Shown here piece by piece: positions 34,530 through 43,587 of a stretch of DNA of 64,000 nucleotides (the first letter of the stretch is position 1; the number at the start of each line of letters is the position of its first letter). A model generated the notes under the pieces. It saw only the letters and a list, made by a program, of their open reading frames with translations, was not told where the DNA came from and did no database searches. This DNA comes from an uncultured Candidatus Melainabacteria bacterium (GTDB lineage: Bacteria; Cyanobacteriota; Vampirovibrionia; Gastranaerophilales; Gastranaerophilaceae), in NCBI GenBank assembly GCA_934754515.1, contig CAKVIG010000005.1, positions 62,001 to 126,000 on the forward strand, read 5' to 3'. The translations under genes and the position numbers were made by a program.

Positions 34530-35657
34530 TTAAATTCTAGTTTTATTCTTACCCAACTTCGCGCGTTTTTTTCTTCTCATCAAATCAACAAATGCTTCAA
34601 GTCTTGTGATATAACCTGCTTTACCGGTTTGTTCATCCATAATCAGAGTTAAAATCGGAATTTCGTGTTCACTTCTCATTGTTGGGAAGATATTTTGTGA
34701 CATAATTTCCGGCATGCAAGTAAACGGAGAAATATGGATAATACCGTCTTTTCCGTGAACATCCGCAAATACTACGTCGGAAACACATTCCAACGCGTCA
34801 CCGCCGATATCTCTCATCAAGTAAGGTTTTGCCATTCTTTCTGCTCTTTGCAAGTGAGTTTCAGGCGGTCTGAATGCTTTTGGAATAATCGCATCTTTTA
34901 AGAAGCTTCCAACGGTTAAACTTCTTCTTGTTTCTACGCCCATTCTGCCCAATTCTCTTTCGATATTTTGGTTAGAAAATTCATCGTTAACTAAGAATAT
35001 TTCACCTGTTAAATCAACATTAAGAACTTCTCTATTTGGGTCAATTTCAGTCTTTTCAATTTCTTTTAAAGCTTCATGGTAAACATGCTTCAAATCAAGA
35101 GTTGAATCAACTTTATCAATCATTTTTAGAGCTTTTTTGTAATGCTTTTCAGCTTCACCAAACTTAACTTCTCTTGCTCTATAATATGCTAAGGCTCTAT
35201 CTAAATCATCAATTGCGAAGATTTTTCTGATTGTTATATTGATTGCACGCATAATAAGAATTGGGTCATTCTTGCCGGAAATTTCTTTTAAGAAATTATA
35301 CAATCCTTTTATTCCATCATATAAAGATAGTTCAATATAATTAGCTTTGTAGCCTAAATCTTTTAATGTATTTTGGATATTGTTTCCGTACTCGCCAAGC
35401 CTGCAAATTCCCGGTGATGTAATCATTGCAACATAATCAGCACCGCCTTCTATTGCTTCAATAAAATTACCTAAAATCAGTTTGTAAGGAAGACAGATTG
35501 CTTCAGGCGAGTTTTTTGTTCCGTATGACAAAGTTTTTTTACTTGTATATGGTGGAACATAAGGTTCTACTCCTATTTTTTTAAGTCCTGCCGCCCAAGC
35601 TATTGAAATTGTTCCCATGTGTGGAAACGCTACTTTAATTTTCTTTCCCTTTGCCAT
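34530..35657 (-). CDS. 2-hydroxyacyl-CoA dehydratase (HgdB)-like protein, DUF2229 type
   Basis: A 375-residue soluble protein resembling the CoA-enzyme activase/2-hydroxyglutaryl-CoA dehydratase superfamily: VAFPHMGTISIAWAAGLKKIG at the start, SPEAICLPYKLILGNF with a likely cluster Cys, TSPGICRLGEYG, and SPFTCMPEIMSQ near the end. The three Cys positions suggest a bound [4Fe-4S] cluster. Stand-alone members of this kind have no settled reaction. AGGAG is placed well before the ATG. No CoA-transferase or partner subunit is nearby. Confidence 0.75.
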   Translation of the reverse strand: MAKGKKIKVAFPHMGTISIAWAAGLKKIGVEPYVPPYTSKKTLSYGTKNSPEAICLPYKLILGNFIEAIEGGADYVAMITSPGICRLGEYGNNIQNTLKDLGYKANYIELSLYDGIKGLYNFLKEISGKNDPILIMRAINITIRKIFAIDDLDRALAYYRAREVKFGEAEKHYKKALKMIDKVDSTLDLKHVYHEALKEIEKTEIDPNREVLNVDLTGEIFLVNDEFSNQNIERELGRMGVETRRSLTVGSFLKDAIIPKAFRPPETHLQRAERMAKPYLMRDIGGDALECVSDVVFADVHGKDGIIHISPFTCMPEIMSQNIFPTMRSEHEIPILTLIMDEQTGKAGYITRLEAFVDLMRRKKRAKLGKNKTRI

Positions 35658-35744
35658 ATTGTTTTACTCCTGTTTATTATCTATATTATAACTTAAACAT
35701 TTTATAAACTAGCAAAAAATATTTTTACAGGTTTTAATAATAAT

Positions 35745-36506
35745 ATGAGCATCAGAATTAATAACAAATTTACATATCTTCCTCTAGCTGTATCGGGAGG
35801 AACGACAGAACAAAGATTACAAAAAGCAACTCAAATGAACCTTAAATTTTTTAAAGGTTTAAGATACGATTTCAAAGACCGCGAAATTAAACCGATGAAT
35901 ATCAAAAGAAATTTATGGAATGTTATCGGTAAAAAACTGACTATCAATTTAACACCAATCCCTCAGGCTAATGATGTAATAATCAATCATAGTCTTGTTG
36001 ATGGCAGACAATCAAGAGGATATACCTTGTCATATCCTTATGATGCAATATGGAAAAAGCCGACTATCTCTCAAAGCAAAACGCCAAGCATTTTGCGTCA
36101 AACTCAAAATTTCTTTACTGAAATTTTAAATCCAAAATTCTTTAGAAGAAAAATTAGCATGATGAACCAAAATCAAGATTGGTTGGGAGCAATAGGCTTT
36201 TTTAGTGAAAACATACACAACTCTCAGAAGCTTGACCCTAAAAAATTGGATAGATTTTTGCAAGATAAAAATGTTTTAGAGAAAATTAACACATTACAAA
36301 TGTTCAGATATGATTTAATGGCTGAAAAGAATTTACATGAAGCAGAACCTCTTTTAGACAAAGAAGTTGCAAAATTTGAAAGTTTAAGATTTGACGCTTC
36401 TAAATATGATATGAGTAAATTTAATTACGATGAAAAATTGCAGATTTTAAATAATAAATTAAAAGAAGTTTTATCAAATGTTCGCGAAAGATTGCATAAC
36501 AGATAA
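35745..36506 (+). CDS. unknown protein
   Basis: A 253-residue soluble, basic protein I do not recognise. The N-terminus is MSIRINNKFTYLP, then FFKGLRYDFKDRE near residue 35; the C-terminal 70 residues are helical and charged. No signal peptide, membrane helix or catalytic motif is visible. There is no clear Shine-Dalgarno. It stops directly against the end of the convergent GNAT gene with no gap. Confidence 0.6.
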   Translation: MSIRINNKFTYLPLAVSGGTTEQRLQKATQMNLKFFKGLRYDFKDREIKPMNIKRNLWNVIGKKLTINLTPIPQANDVIINHSLVDGRQSRGYTLSYPYDAIWKKPTISQSKTPSILRQTQNFFTEILNPKFFRRKISMMNQNQDWLGAIGFFSENIHNSQKLDPKKLDRFLQDKNVLEKINTLQMFRYDLMAEKNLHEAEPLLDKEVAKFESLRFDASKYDMSKFNYDEKLQILNNKLKEVLSNVRERLHNR

Positions 36507-36947
36507 TTAATGCTTAACCATTTCGCAATAAGGAAGTTCTGAAAATCCTTGCTTTTTATAGACATGACAAGCATGTGCATTTTCTTTTTCCGCTTCCAGT
36601 CTAAAAATTGAGTCTTGATATAAATTTTCTACATACCTAATAAATTGCGGAATAATTCTTTGTCCTCTAAATTCAGGCTTCAAATACAAATCTTCAAACC
36701 AAACACAAGGTTTGCCAAACTCGGTAGAAAAACTTTTGGCTAACATTGCATAACCTAAAATAATTTCGCCAGAAGTAAAAACATAGCCTTCTAGATATGG
36801 CGAATTATCTATGCAAGTATTAAAATCAGCTTCAAATATTTCATCGCTACCGTTTGTAAAAACAGCTTCTGAAGAATAAAAAGTTTTCATCATAGAAATA
36901 ACTTCAACTTTATCTTCAAATTTCATTTTTCGTATATCAATATTCAT
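36507..36947 (-). CDS. GNAT-family N-acetyltransferase
   Basis: A 146-residue acetyltransferase. The acetyl-CoA site lies in LYLKPEFRGQRIIPQFIRYV, with R-G-Q in the pyrophosphate loop, preceded by WFEDLYL; AHACHVYKKQGFSE is the closing helix and strand. It resembles diamine/spermidine-type acetyltransferases in pattern but the substrate is open. TAGAAT lies exactly 6 nt before the ATG with no Shine-Dalgarno, so the mRNA is probably leaderless. It is divergent from mutL. Confidence 0.85.
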   Translation of the reverse strand: MNIDIRKMKFEDKVEVISMMKTFYSSEAVFTNGSDEIFEADFNTCIDNSPYLEGYVFTSGEIILGYAMLAKSFSTEFGKPCVWFEDLYLKPEFRGQRIIPQFIRYVENLYQDSIFRLEAEKENAHACHVYKKQGFSELPYCEMVKH

Positions 36948-36997
36948 GTTATTATTCTAATATATGTTGTTTGACTTTACAAGTCGAGGGGTTTATT

Positions 36998-38818
36998 TTG
37001 GGAAGAATTGTTCAACTATCAAAAAATGTTATTAACCAAATTGCAGCAGGAGAAGTTATTGAGCGTCCGTTTTCTGTTGTAAAAGAGCTTGTGGAAAACT
37101 CAGTAGACGCAGGTGCTACAAGAGTCAGCATAGAAGTTTCAAATGAGTGCAGAAATCTTCGTGTTGCTGATAACGGTTCAGGAATTCATCCCGATGATAT
37201 TTTATTAGCATTCTCTAAACACGCAACAAGCAAAATTTTGACGGGAGAAGACTTGTATGCCGTTAAAACAATGGGCTTTAGAGGTGAAGCTTTAGCAAGT
37301 ATTATTTCAATTTCAAAATTGACTTGCATAACGAGGACAAAAGATTTTGATTACGGAACAAAAGTTGAATGTGAAAATTCGGAAGTCAAAAAAGCTCAAA
37401 CAGGTTGTGCAATAGGCACAATTATGGATATCAAGGATTTATTCTACAATCTTCCTGCAAGATTAAAGTTCTTAAAATCGCCAAAAACAGAATTTGCGTA
37501 TATTAGCGAACTTATTCAATCATTGGCTTTAACTCATCCCGATGTCGCATTTGAGCTTAAAAACAATGGCAAAGTTACATTAAAAACAACAGGTCAAAAC
37601 GATTTAGGACAAACAGTAAAAGAAGTTTTTTCGGATGAAGTTCTTAAGAATTTACGTCCCGTTCTTAAAACAGATAGAATTTCTAACCTTAAAATATCAG
37701 GATTAATAAGCACTCCTGATTATACAAGAGCAAGCAAAAAAGATTATTATATGTACGTAAATTCACGTATTGTAAAATGTCCGATTTTCCAAAAATCAGT
37801 TGATATGGCGTACAAAAATTTAATAGGTTCAAGATATCCGTTTATTATTTTGAATTTGGAAATACCGCCTGAGGATGTGGATGTAAATGTTCACCCGACA
37901 AAAAAAGAAGTTCGATATAAAAATCCTAATCAGATTTTTAATTTTATTCACTCTGCAATCGATATGGCACTTTCAGGCTATGTAGAAAAAGAACCGCATA
38001 TTATTATTGAAGAACAAATTAAAGAAGAAATTCCCCAAGAAGAACAAGAAGAAGCACAGCAATTGCAGGTTGTAAATCAAGTGCGTATGCCGAGTTTTCA
38101 ACCGAAGTCTTCTGATGATGTTTATATTAGTGACAAACAAAATATCGGTTATGTTTTTGATGAACCTCAAAGTAATAAAGTAGAAAATATTCCTCAAAAA
38201 AATATTGTAAGAGAATTCCCAAAAACCGAACAATCAAAATTTGTTGCTTCAAGCGTTCCCGAAGTAGAAGATGTAATTATCGGTCAATACAAAAAAACAT
38301 ATATTCTGATTGAGCGCGAAGAAGGTTTGGAAATTGTCGACCAGCACATTGCAGAAGAAAGATATATTTACGAAAAACTTAAGAATTCAAAAAATATTGA
38401 CTGTCAATTATTGTTTATTTCGGATGTTTTGGAGGTTTCTCCAAGCGATAAAGAGCTTTTGGAACACAATAAAGATAAACTTGCAAAATTTGGGTATGAA
38501 ATCGAATTCTTGTCAAACCACGAAGTCATTTTCAAAAAAGTTCCGCAATTATTATCAAAAGTTTCACCAAAAGAAATTTTAGCGGATATTTTAGAAAATA
38601 TTTCTGGCGATATTGATAATATTGAAGAAAAGATTTTGATTACAACATCTTGTAAATCGGCTGTCAAAGCTAATACATATTTGAATATGTTCCAAATGCA
38701 AGAAATTATCAGAAATTGGCGAAAATGCGAAAAGCCTTTTACTTGCCCTCATGGCAGACCGATTTCGCATATAATTGAGCATAAAGACATTGCGAAATTC
38801 TTCCAAAGAAATAAATAA
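36998..38818 (+). CDS. mutL: DNA mismatch repair protein MutL (endonuclease type)
   Basis: GHKL ATPase that couples mismatch recognition to strand removal. It has 606 residues. N-terminal motifs are NQIAAGEVIERPFSVVKELVENSVDAGA, split here as NQIAAGEVIERP and VENSVDAGA, then VADNGSGI and GFRGEALASI. The C-terminal domain carries DQHIAEERYIYE (endonuclease metal motif) and CPHGRP. So it belongs to the nicking MutL class used where MutH is absent. The start is a TTG at 36998, 8 nt after GAGGGG; an upstream in-frame TTG at 36971 adds a non-conserved leader. No mutS is in the window. Confidence 0.94.
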   Translation: MGRIVQLSKNVINQIAAGEVIERPFSVVKELVENSVDAGATRVSIEVSNECRNLRVADNGSGIHPDDILLAFSKHATSKILTGEDLYAVKTMGFRGEALASIISISKLTCITRTKDFDYGTKVECENSEVKKAQTGCAIGTIMDIKDLFYNLPARLKFLKSPKTEFAYISELIQSLALTHPDVAFELKNNGKVTLKTTGQNDLGQTVKEVFSDEVLKNLRPVLKTDRISNLKISGLISTPDYTRASKKDYYMYVNSRIVKCPIFQKSVDMAYKNLIGSRYPFIILNLEIPPEDVDVNVHPTKKEVRYKNPNQIFNFIHSAIDMALSGYVEKEPHIIIEEQIKEEIPQEEQEEAQQLQVVNQVRMPSFQPKSSDDVYISDKQNIGYVFDEPQSNKVENIPQKNIVREFPKTEQSKFVASSVPEVEDVIIGQYKKTYILIEREEGLEIVDQHIAEERYIYEKLKNSKNIDCQLLFISDVLEVSPSDKELLEHNKDKLAKFGYEIEFLSNHEVIFKKVPQLLSKVSPKEILADILENISGDIDNIEEKILITTSCKSAVKANTYLNMFQMQEIIRNWRKCEKPFTCPHGRPISHIIEHKDIAKFFQRNK

Positions 38819-38933
38819 TTACAGATTAAACCTACCTTACTCAGACAAATCTTTCAATAAATTTGATATTCTTTAAGTAATTGTGTAGTATAATATAAAG
38901 AGCGCTTTTTGACTTTGTGAGGAGTGTAAGCTT

Positions 38934-40136
38934 ATGAAAAGATTTATAAAATCAGTTATATTATTATCGGCGGTTGTGATGGCTATCGGGCAAGCGTATT
39001 CAGCAACTCCGAGTGAAATGTACGACGATGTTTGGAGAATTGTTAATAAAAAATATTATGACCCGTCTAATAATGCCCAAGATTGGACAAAATGGCGTTA
39101 TCGCTACGAAAACAAACTTAAAACAAAAGAAGACGCATATATTGCAATCGAAACAATGCTTGCAAGTTTGAACGACCCATACACGCGATTCTTAGACCCG
39201 AAAGAATTCTCTGAAGAAACGCAGTCTATCAAGGGTTCACTAAAAGGTATCGGTACGCAAATCGGTTTAAGGGATGGTGAATTGGTTATTATTGCGCCTC
39301 TTGAAGATTCTCCTGCTGAAAGAGCAGGGTTGATGGCAGATGATAAAATCCTTGAAATTAACGGCGAAAGCACAAAAGGGATTAACATTGACGCCGCTGC
39401 CGATAAAATCAGAGGCGAAAAAGGCACAACAGTTACTTTATTAATTCAAAGAAAAGGTGTACCGAACAAAACTTACAGCGTTGTAAGAGATGAAATTGAA
39501 GTTAAGTCTGTTTCTTGCAAACCGCCGTTTGAAACAACAAAGATTCCAAATGATATTCAATACATCAGATTAAGTTCGTTTATCAGCAAAAACGCTGCAA
39601 CAGAAATCGAAAGTATTTTGAATAATTCAAGCAACGCAAAAGGTTACATCTTAGACCTTCGCTCAAACCCAGGTGGACTTTTAACTAACGCAATCTACAT
39701 TTCTGATATGTTATTACGCGGTGGTGTAATTGTTAGCACTGTTGACAGAGATTCATACAAAAGTACAACTCGCGCAAGATACCAACAAGTTACGGATAAG
39801 CCGATTGTTGTTTTGATTAACAAGGGTTCAGCTTCAGCAAGTGAAATTTTGAGCGGTGCTTTGAAAGACAACCACAGAGCTACAATTGTCGGTGAACAAT
39901 CTTTCGGTAAAGGTTTAGTGCAAGAAATTAACCGTTTACCTGACGAAGCCGGCATGAACATTACTATCCAAAGATACTTGACTCCATCAGGAAGCGATAT
40001 TCATAAAAAAGGCATAACCCCTGATGTTGTGGTAGAATTAACTAAGGAAAATGTTGACGCAAAAGACGACGTTCAGTTAAAGAAAGCTATTGAAATATTG
40101 GAAGAAATGACATGTCTTGTACAAAAGAATGGGTAG
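38934..40136 (+). CDS. C-terminal processing peptidase (S41 family)
   Basis: Exported Ser-Lys protease of the CtpA/Prc family, 400 residues. Order: signal peptide (cleavage near QAYSA-TPS), N-terminal helical part, PDZ domain about residues 95-180 (SLKGIGTQIGLRDGELVI, DDKILEINGEST), and catalytic core with NKGSASASEIL (Ser) and GEQSFGKGLVQ (Lys). It acts in the periplasm on protein C-termini. A TATAAT lies upstream and GTGAGGAG precedes the ATG. Its 3' end overlaps recJ by 25 nt. Confidence 0.93.
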   Translation: MKRFIKSVILLSAVVMAIGQAYSATPSEMYDDVWRIVNKKYYDPSNNAQDWTKWRYRYENKLKTKEDAYIAIETMLASLNDPYTRFLDPKEFSEETQSIKGSLKGIGTQIGLRDGELVIIAPLEDSPAERAGLMADDKILEINGESTKGINIDAAADKIRGEKGTTVTLLIQRKGVPNKTYSVVRDEIEVKSVSCKPPFETTKIPNDIQYIRLSSFISKNAATEIESILNNSSNAKGYILDLRSNPGGLLTNAIYISDMLLRGGVIVSTVDRDSYKSTTRARYQQVTDKPIVVLINKGSASASEILSGALKDNHRATIVGEQSFGKGLVQEINRLPDEAGMNITIQRYLTPSGSDIHKKGITPDVVVELTKENVDAKDDVQLKKAIEILEEMTCLVQKNG

Positions 40137-42454
40137 TTCGCGGGGGAAAAGGTAAAACCGAACGAGCAAATTTAATAGATAGATTATTAGAAGTTAGGGG
40201 CATTACAACTGCAGAGGCAAAGAAAGATTTCTTAAACCCTCTAGAGATAACGTTAATGCACCCTAACGCTTTTTGTGATATGCAAAAAGCTGTTGATAGA
40301 ATTGTTAAAGCGATTGACGAAAAAGAAAACATTTTGGTCTATGGCGATTTTGACGCGGATGGTGTAACTTCAACATCTGTTTTATTGAAAACGTTTAGCT
40401 ACTTAGGCGCAAATGTTGATTATTACATCCCTGAACGCGAAAACGAAGGTCATGGTTTGCACACAAAAGCTTTGGTACAATTACTTTCTCAAAAGAAGCC
40501 TAAACTGATAATTACAGTTGATAATGGTATAAGTAGCGTTGAAGAAGTTAAATTTATAAACAGTTTTGGACGTGATGTAATTATTACGGACCACCACGAA
40601 GCACCGGAAGTTTTGCCTGAAGCTTACGCAATAATTAACCCGAAAGCAATGAATGCGCTTGATGAAAAGCTGACTCCGCAACAGATTGAATCATTGACTT
40701 CTTTAGCTGGTGTTGGTGTTGCGTTTAAGCTTGCTCAAGCGGTTTTGGAAAGATATGACAAATTAGCTTTCAGTTTGGAAATCTTACCGTTCGTAACCGT
40801 TGGTACGATTGCGGATATTGTACCGCTTATCGGAGAAAACAGATATTATGTTACAAAAGGTTTAGAACTTATTGCTGCAGGCAAGCATTACGGCTTAAAA
40901 AGAATGCTTGATGTCGCAGGAGTTGGAACTGATAACGGTTTAACAGCCGAACAAATCGCGTTCACAATTGCGCCAAGAATCAACGCATCAGGTAGAATTG
41001 ATACAGTTGATAACGCAATCAAAGTTATGATTTCTGAAAACAAGCAAGAAATTGAAATGGCTATTATTTCGCTTGAAAACTTTAATAAATTGCGCCAAGA
41101 AATGTGTTCTAATACTTTTGCAGAAGCTGATGAAATGTGGCGCGCGTCAAAAAGTCGAGATAATGCGATTGTTTTATTCTCTAAAGACTGGCATGTCGGA
41201 ATTGTCGGCATTGTAGCATCTAAATTTGTTGAAAAATATTATAAGCCGACTTTTATAATGAACTATTCGGAAGAAACAAAAATGTTTCGCTGTTCAGCGC
41301 GCGGCGTAAAAGAATTAAACTTATATGATATCATATCAAATATTTCCGAGTATTTAGAAGGTTTTGGCGGACACCAATTGGCAGCAGGTTTTGCTTTCAA
41401 TGAAGAAAAAGCAAGTTTTGAAACCGTTAAAAAAGCCTTAAACAAAACTGTTGACGAGATGTTGAACGGACAAAAGCTAAATCCGTCTTTGGAAGTTGAT
41501 TTAGAGCTTTCAATTGATGAAGTCGATGTAGGTTTAGTAGAAGAAATATCTAAACTTGAACCTTTCGGCGCATCGAATCCTTCTCCAACATTTGTTGTAA
41601 ATAATTTGAGTTTAAAAGAAAAGAAGTTGATGGGTTCAACAAAAGACCATTTGAAACTTATCGTTGACACTCCAAACGGTACAATGGATTGTGTTTGGTG
41701 GTCAAGAGGCGATATTCCTCTTATTCAAGGCGATAAATTGGATATTGCATTTGCACCGCAATTGAACACATTTAACGGAGTTACTTCTGTTCAATTAATC
41801 TTAAAAGACGTCCACTCAGACGCTTTAGTTCAAGAGGAAGAAGTTAAAACAAAAATTTATGACCACAGAAAGAAAACAAATATTTTAGCACAAGTCAATG
41901 ACTACATCAAGAACTCAAAGCATTCAATTTGCGCTTTTGTAGAAGATAGAGCAATTATGGAAGGTCTTAAGCCGTTCAAAGATATTTGTGAGCATATTGC
42001 AAACAGAAACAGCGCGCAAAAAAGTGACGTTTTGATGTTCTTTGATTATCCTGCGGATGAAGACGTTATGCAAAATCTTATGACAGCGGTTGCACCGGAT
42101 GCAATTCATTATATGAAGTATCAAACTAACAAGTATAATGAAGAGCAGATTCTAAAGACATTTTCCGGCATGATTAGATATACCTGCAATACGCTTGATG
42201 GAAATTTCGATTTAGAAAGAGCTTCGACTGCGCTCGGCGTAAACAACCCTGTAATTGAAACAATGCTTGAAATGTTTGAAGACACCGGCATGATTAAAAT
42301 TAAAGAACGTAATGAAGATGCTTTTAAAATTGAATTTTTACAAGCGGTTGAATTATCAAAAACCCTGCATACAATGAAGTATGCAGAGTTTGTAGAACTT
42401 ATGAACACTATTAATGATTATAAAAATAAATTCATGACTATTGATATTGCGTAG
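40112..42454 (+). CDS. recJ: single-strand DNA-specific exonuclease RecJ
   Basis: 5'-3' exonuclease of the DHH phosphoesterase family in recombination and repair. It has 780 residues, longer than the 570 of E. coli. Motifs: VYGDFDADGVTST, ITVDNGISS, TDHHEAPE (DHH), NASGRID, and GGHQLAAGFAF of DHHA1. An OB-like segment follows, then about 200 extra C-terminal residues, as in Firmicutes RecJ. The ATG lies inside the protease gene with GGAAG upstream, indicating coupling. Confidence 0.94.
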   Translation: MSCTKEWVVRGGKGKTERANLIDRLLEVRGITTAEAKKDFLNPLEITLMHPNAFCDMQKAVDRIVKAIDEKENILVYGDFDADGVTSTSVLLKTFSYLGANVDYYIPERENEGHGLHTKALVQLLSQKKPKLIITVDNGISSVEEVKFINSFGRDVIITDHHEAPEVLPEAYAIINPKAMNALDEKLTPQQIESLTSLAGVGVAFKLAQAVLERYDKLAFSLEILPFVTVGTIADIVPLIGENRYYVTKGLELIAAGKHYGLKRMLDVAGVGTDNGLTAEQIAFTIAPRINASGRIDTVDNAIKVMISENKQEIEMAIISLENFNKLRQEMCSNTFAEADEMWRASKSRDNAIVLFSKDWHVGIVGIVASKFVEKYYKPTFIMNYSEETKMFRCSARGVKELNLYDIISNISEYLEGFGGHQLAAGFAFNEEKASFETVKKALNKTVDEMLNGQKLNPSLEVDLELSIDEVDVGLVEEISKLEPFGASNPSPTFVVNNLSLKEKKLMGSTKDHLKLIVDTPNGTMDCVWWSRGDIPLIQGDKLDIAFAPQLNTFNGVTSVQLILKDVHSDALVQEEEVKTKIYDHRKKTNILAQVNDYIKNSKHSICAFVEDRAIMEGLKPFKDICEHIANRNSAQKSDVLMFFDYPADEDVMQNLMTAVAPDAIHYMKYQTNKYNEEQILKTFSGMIRYTCNTLDGNFDLERASTALGVNNPVIETMLEMFEDTGMIKIKERNEDAFKIEFLQAVELSKTLHTMKYAEFVELMNTINDYKNKFMTIDIA

Positions 42455-42464
42455 GAGTTTAAGC

Positions 42465-42626
42465 ATGAAAATTGGTGCAGTTGACAATATAAAAACGACT
42501 CAAATTGAAAAACTGATAAAAAAAGTACAAGAATCGGTTAATCCTGATTTAAAAACCACTGCGGAAATTTACGTTGAAATGGAAAACATTGGGCTAGAGA
42601 ATATCCTAGCTTACTTTTCAAAATAA
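42465..42626 (+). CDS. small protein of unknown function
   Basis: A 53-residue acidic-to-neutral protein (MKIGAVDNIKTTQIEK...). It sits 10 nt after recJ with TAGGAG well placed before the ATG, so it appears translated as the third gene of the ctp-recJ unit. It is predicted mostly helical. No family is recognised. Confidence 0.6.
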   Translation: MKIGAVDNIKTTQIEKLIKKVQESVNPDLKTTAEIYVEMENIGLENILAYFSK

Positions 42627-42647
42627 ATTGTGACTATTAAAATATAG

Positions 42648-43274
42648 TTATTTTATATTAGGAAATGCGTAAATAACTCCTTCGTCACTTCTCCATCTCA
42701 TATAACCTGTTTTTGGAGTCTTATCAATATCAAAAACTGAAACTAAAGCCCAGTTTCCTCGCACTGCTGTAAGTTTTATTTGTTTTACATAATTTAATTT
42801 AGCAACATTTTGTGATGTTTCTTCACTTTTTGAACGTAAAACTTCGATTTCATCAGGCGTATCTTTAAATAATCTTAAACCGTATTTTCTACCGTACATA
42901 TTGTAAAAACTTAACCATGGCAAAAATTGAAAACGGTCTTCTGTTAAAACCCAACCTCTTGCGCCTGTAAATTTATCATAAATAACCTCTACCCAACCAT
43001 CATCACCAATATCTGAAACATACAAAAATCCCAATTTTTTTTCATTTAACAACAATGCAAAAATTCCATCAGGCATTGTTTCAGCCTTATATGAGAAATT
43101 AAAAGATTTGATTGCTTTAGAATTTGCTTCCGGCTCTGAATAAATTGTTATATTTTCACCCGTCTGATACATGCCGATTGCATCTTTTGGAATAGAATTC
43201 ACATAAAAAGGCATTACATCTGCAAAAACAGGTAGCATAAACATCATGCAAAGTATAAGCAAAAATCTTTTCAT
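42648..43274 (-). CDS. exported SH3-like domain protein
   Basis: A 208-residue protein with a clear signal peptide (KRFLLILCMMFMLPVFA, cleavage before DV). Two SH3b-like segments can be seen: GENITIYSEPEANSKAIKSF with GDDGWVEVIYDKFTGARGWV, and LTAVRGNWALVSVFD followed by TGYMRWRSDEG. Bacterial SH3 domains often bind peptidoglycan peptides. GTGAGGA precedes the ATG and an extended -10 TGC TAAAAT lies upstream. A cell-envelope role is inferred. Confidence 0.75.
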   Translation of the reverse strand: MKRFLLILCMMFMLPVFADVMPFYVNSIPKDAIGMYQTGENITIYSEPEANSKAIKSFNFSYKAETMPDGIFALLLNEKKLGFLYVSDIGDDGWVEVIYDKFTGARGWVLTEDRFQFLPWLSFYNMYGRKYGLRLFKDTPDEIEVLRSKSEETSQNVAKLNYVKQIKLTAVRGNWALVSVFDIDKTPKTGYMRWRSDEGVIYAFPNIK

Positions 43275-43367
43275 TTTAATATCCTCACTTTTTTGTTATT
43301 TTAGCATTTAATACTTAATAATACAACGACAGTGGATGGAAAAATGTTTATTTAAATTCAATCTTCA

Positions 43368-43509
43368 CCTCACCCTTTCCCTCTCTGTCACTCACGTGAC
43401 ATCTCTCCCACGAAATGGATACTGTGAGAGAGAATAAAAAATTTCTAAACATATCACTTTACAAATATTGGTTATTCCCTCGCCTTACAGGAGAGGGCTA
43501 GGGTGAGGT
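43368..43509. mobile_element. MITE-like element III
   Basis: A 142-bp GC-rich segment with 19-bp inverted ends (ACCTCACCCT..CCCTCTC, two mismatches), inner palindromes (CACTCACGTGA, CTCTCCCAC...GTGAGAGAG) and no ORF. Its ends resemble, but differ from, elements I and II. It lies in the 43275-43587 gap between the SH3-like gene and tsf. Confidence 0.6.
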
Positions 43510-43525
43510 ATTTTCGAAATGAACT

Positions 43526-43560
43526 AAAAAAAGGATACACAAATTCGTGTATCCTTTTAT
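43526..43560 (-). terminator. intrinsic terminator of rpsB-tsf
   Basis: Stem AAAAGGATACAC/GTGTATCCTTTT with a short loop, and T-rich tail when read on the minus strand after the tsf stop. Confidence 0.85.
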
Positions 43561-43587
43561 ATTAATTCATAACATCAAACTGTTATA

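Noticed and set aside
36971..36997. Upstream TTG start for MutL
   Set aside because: It lies in a likely promoter element (TTGACT) and lacks a ribosome binding site; the TTG at 36998 follows GAGGGG and begins the conserved N-terminus.
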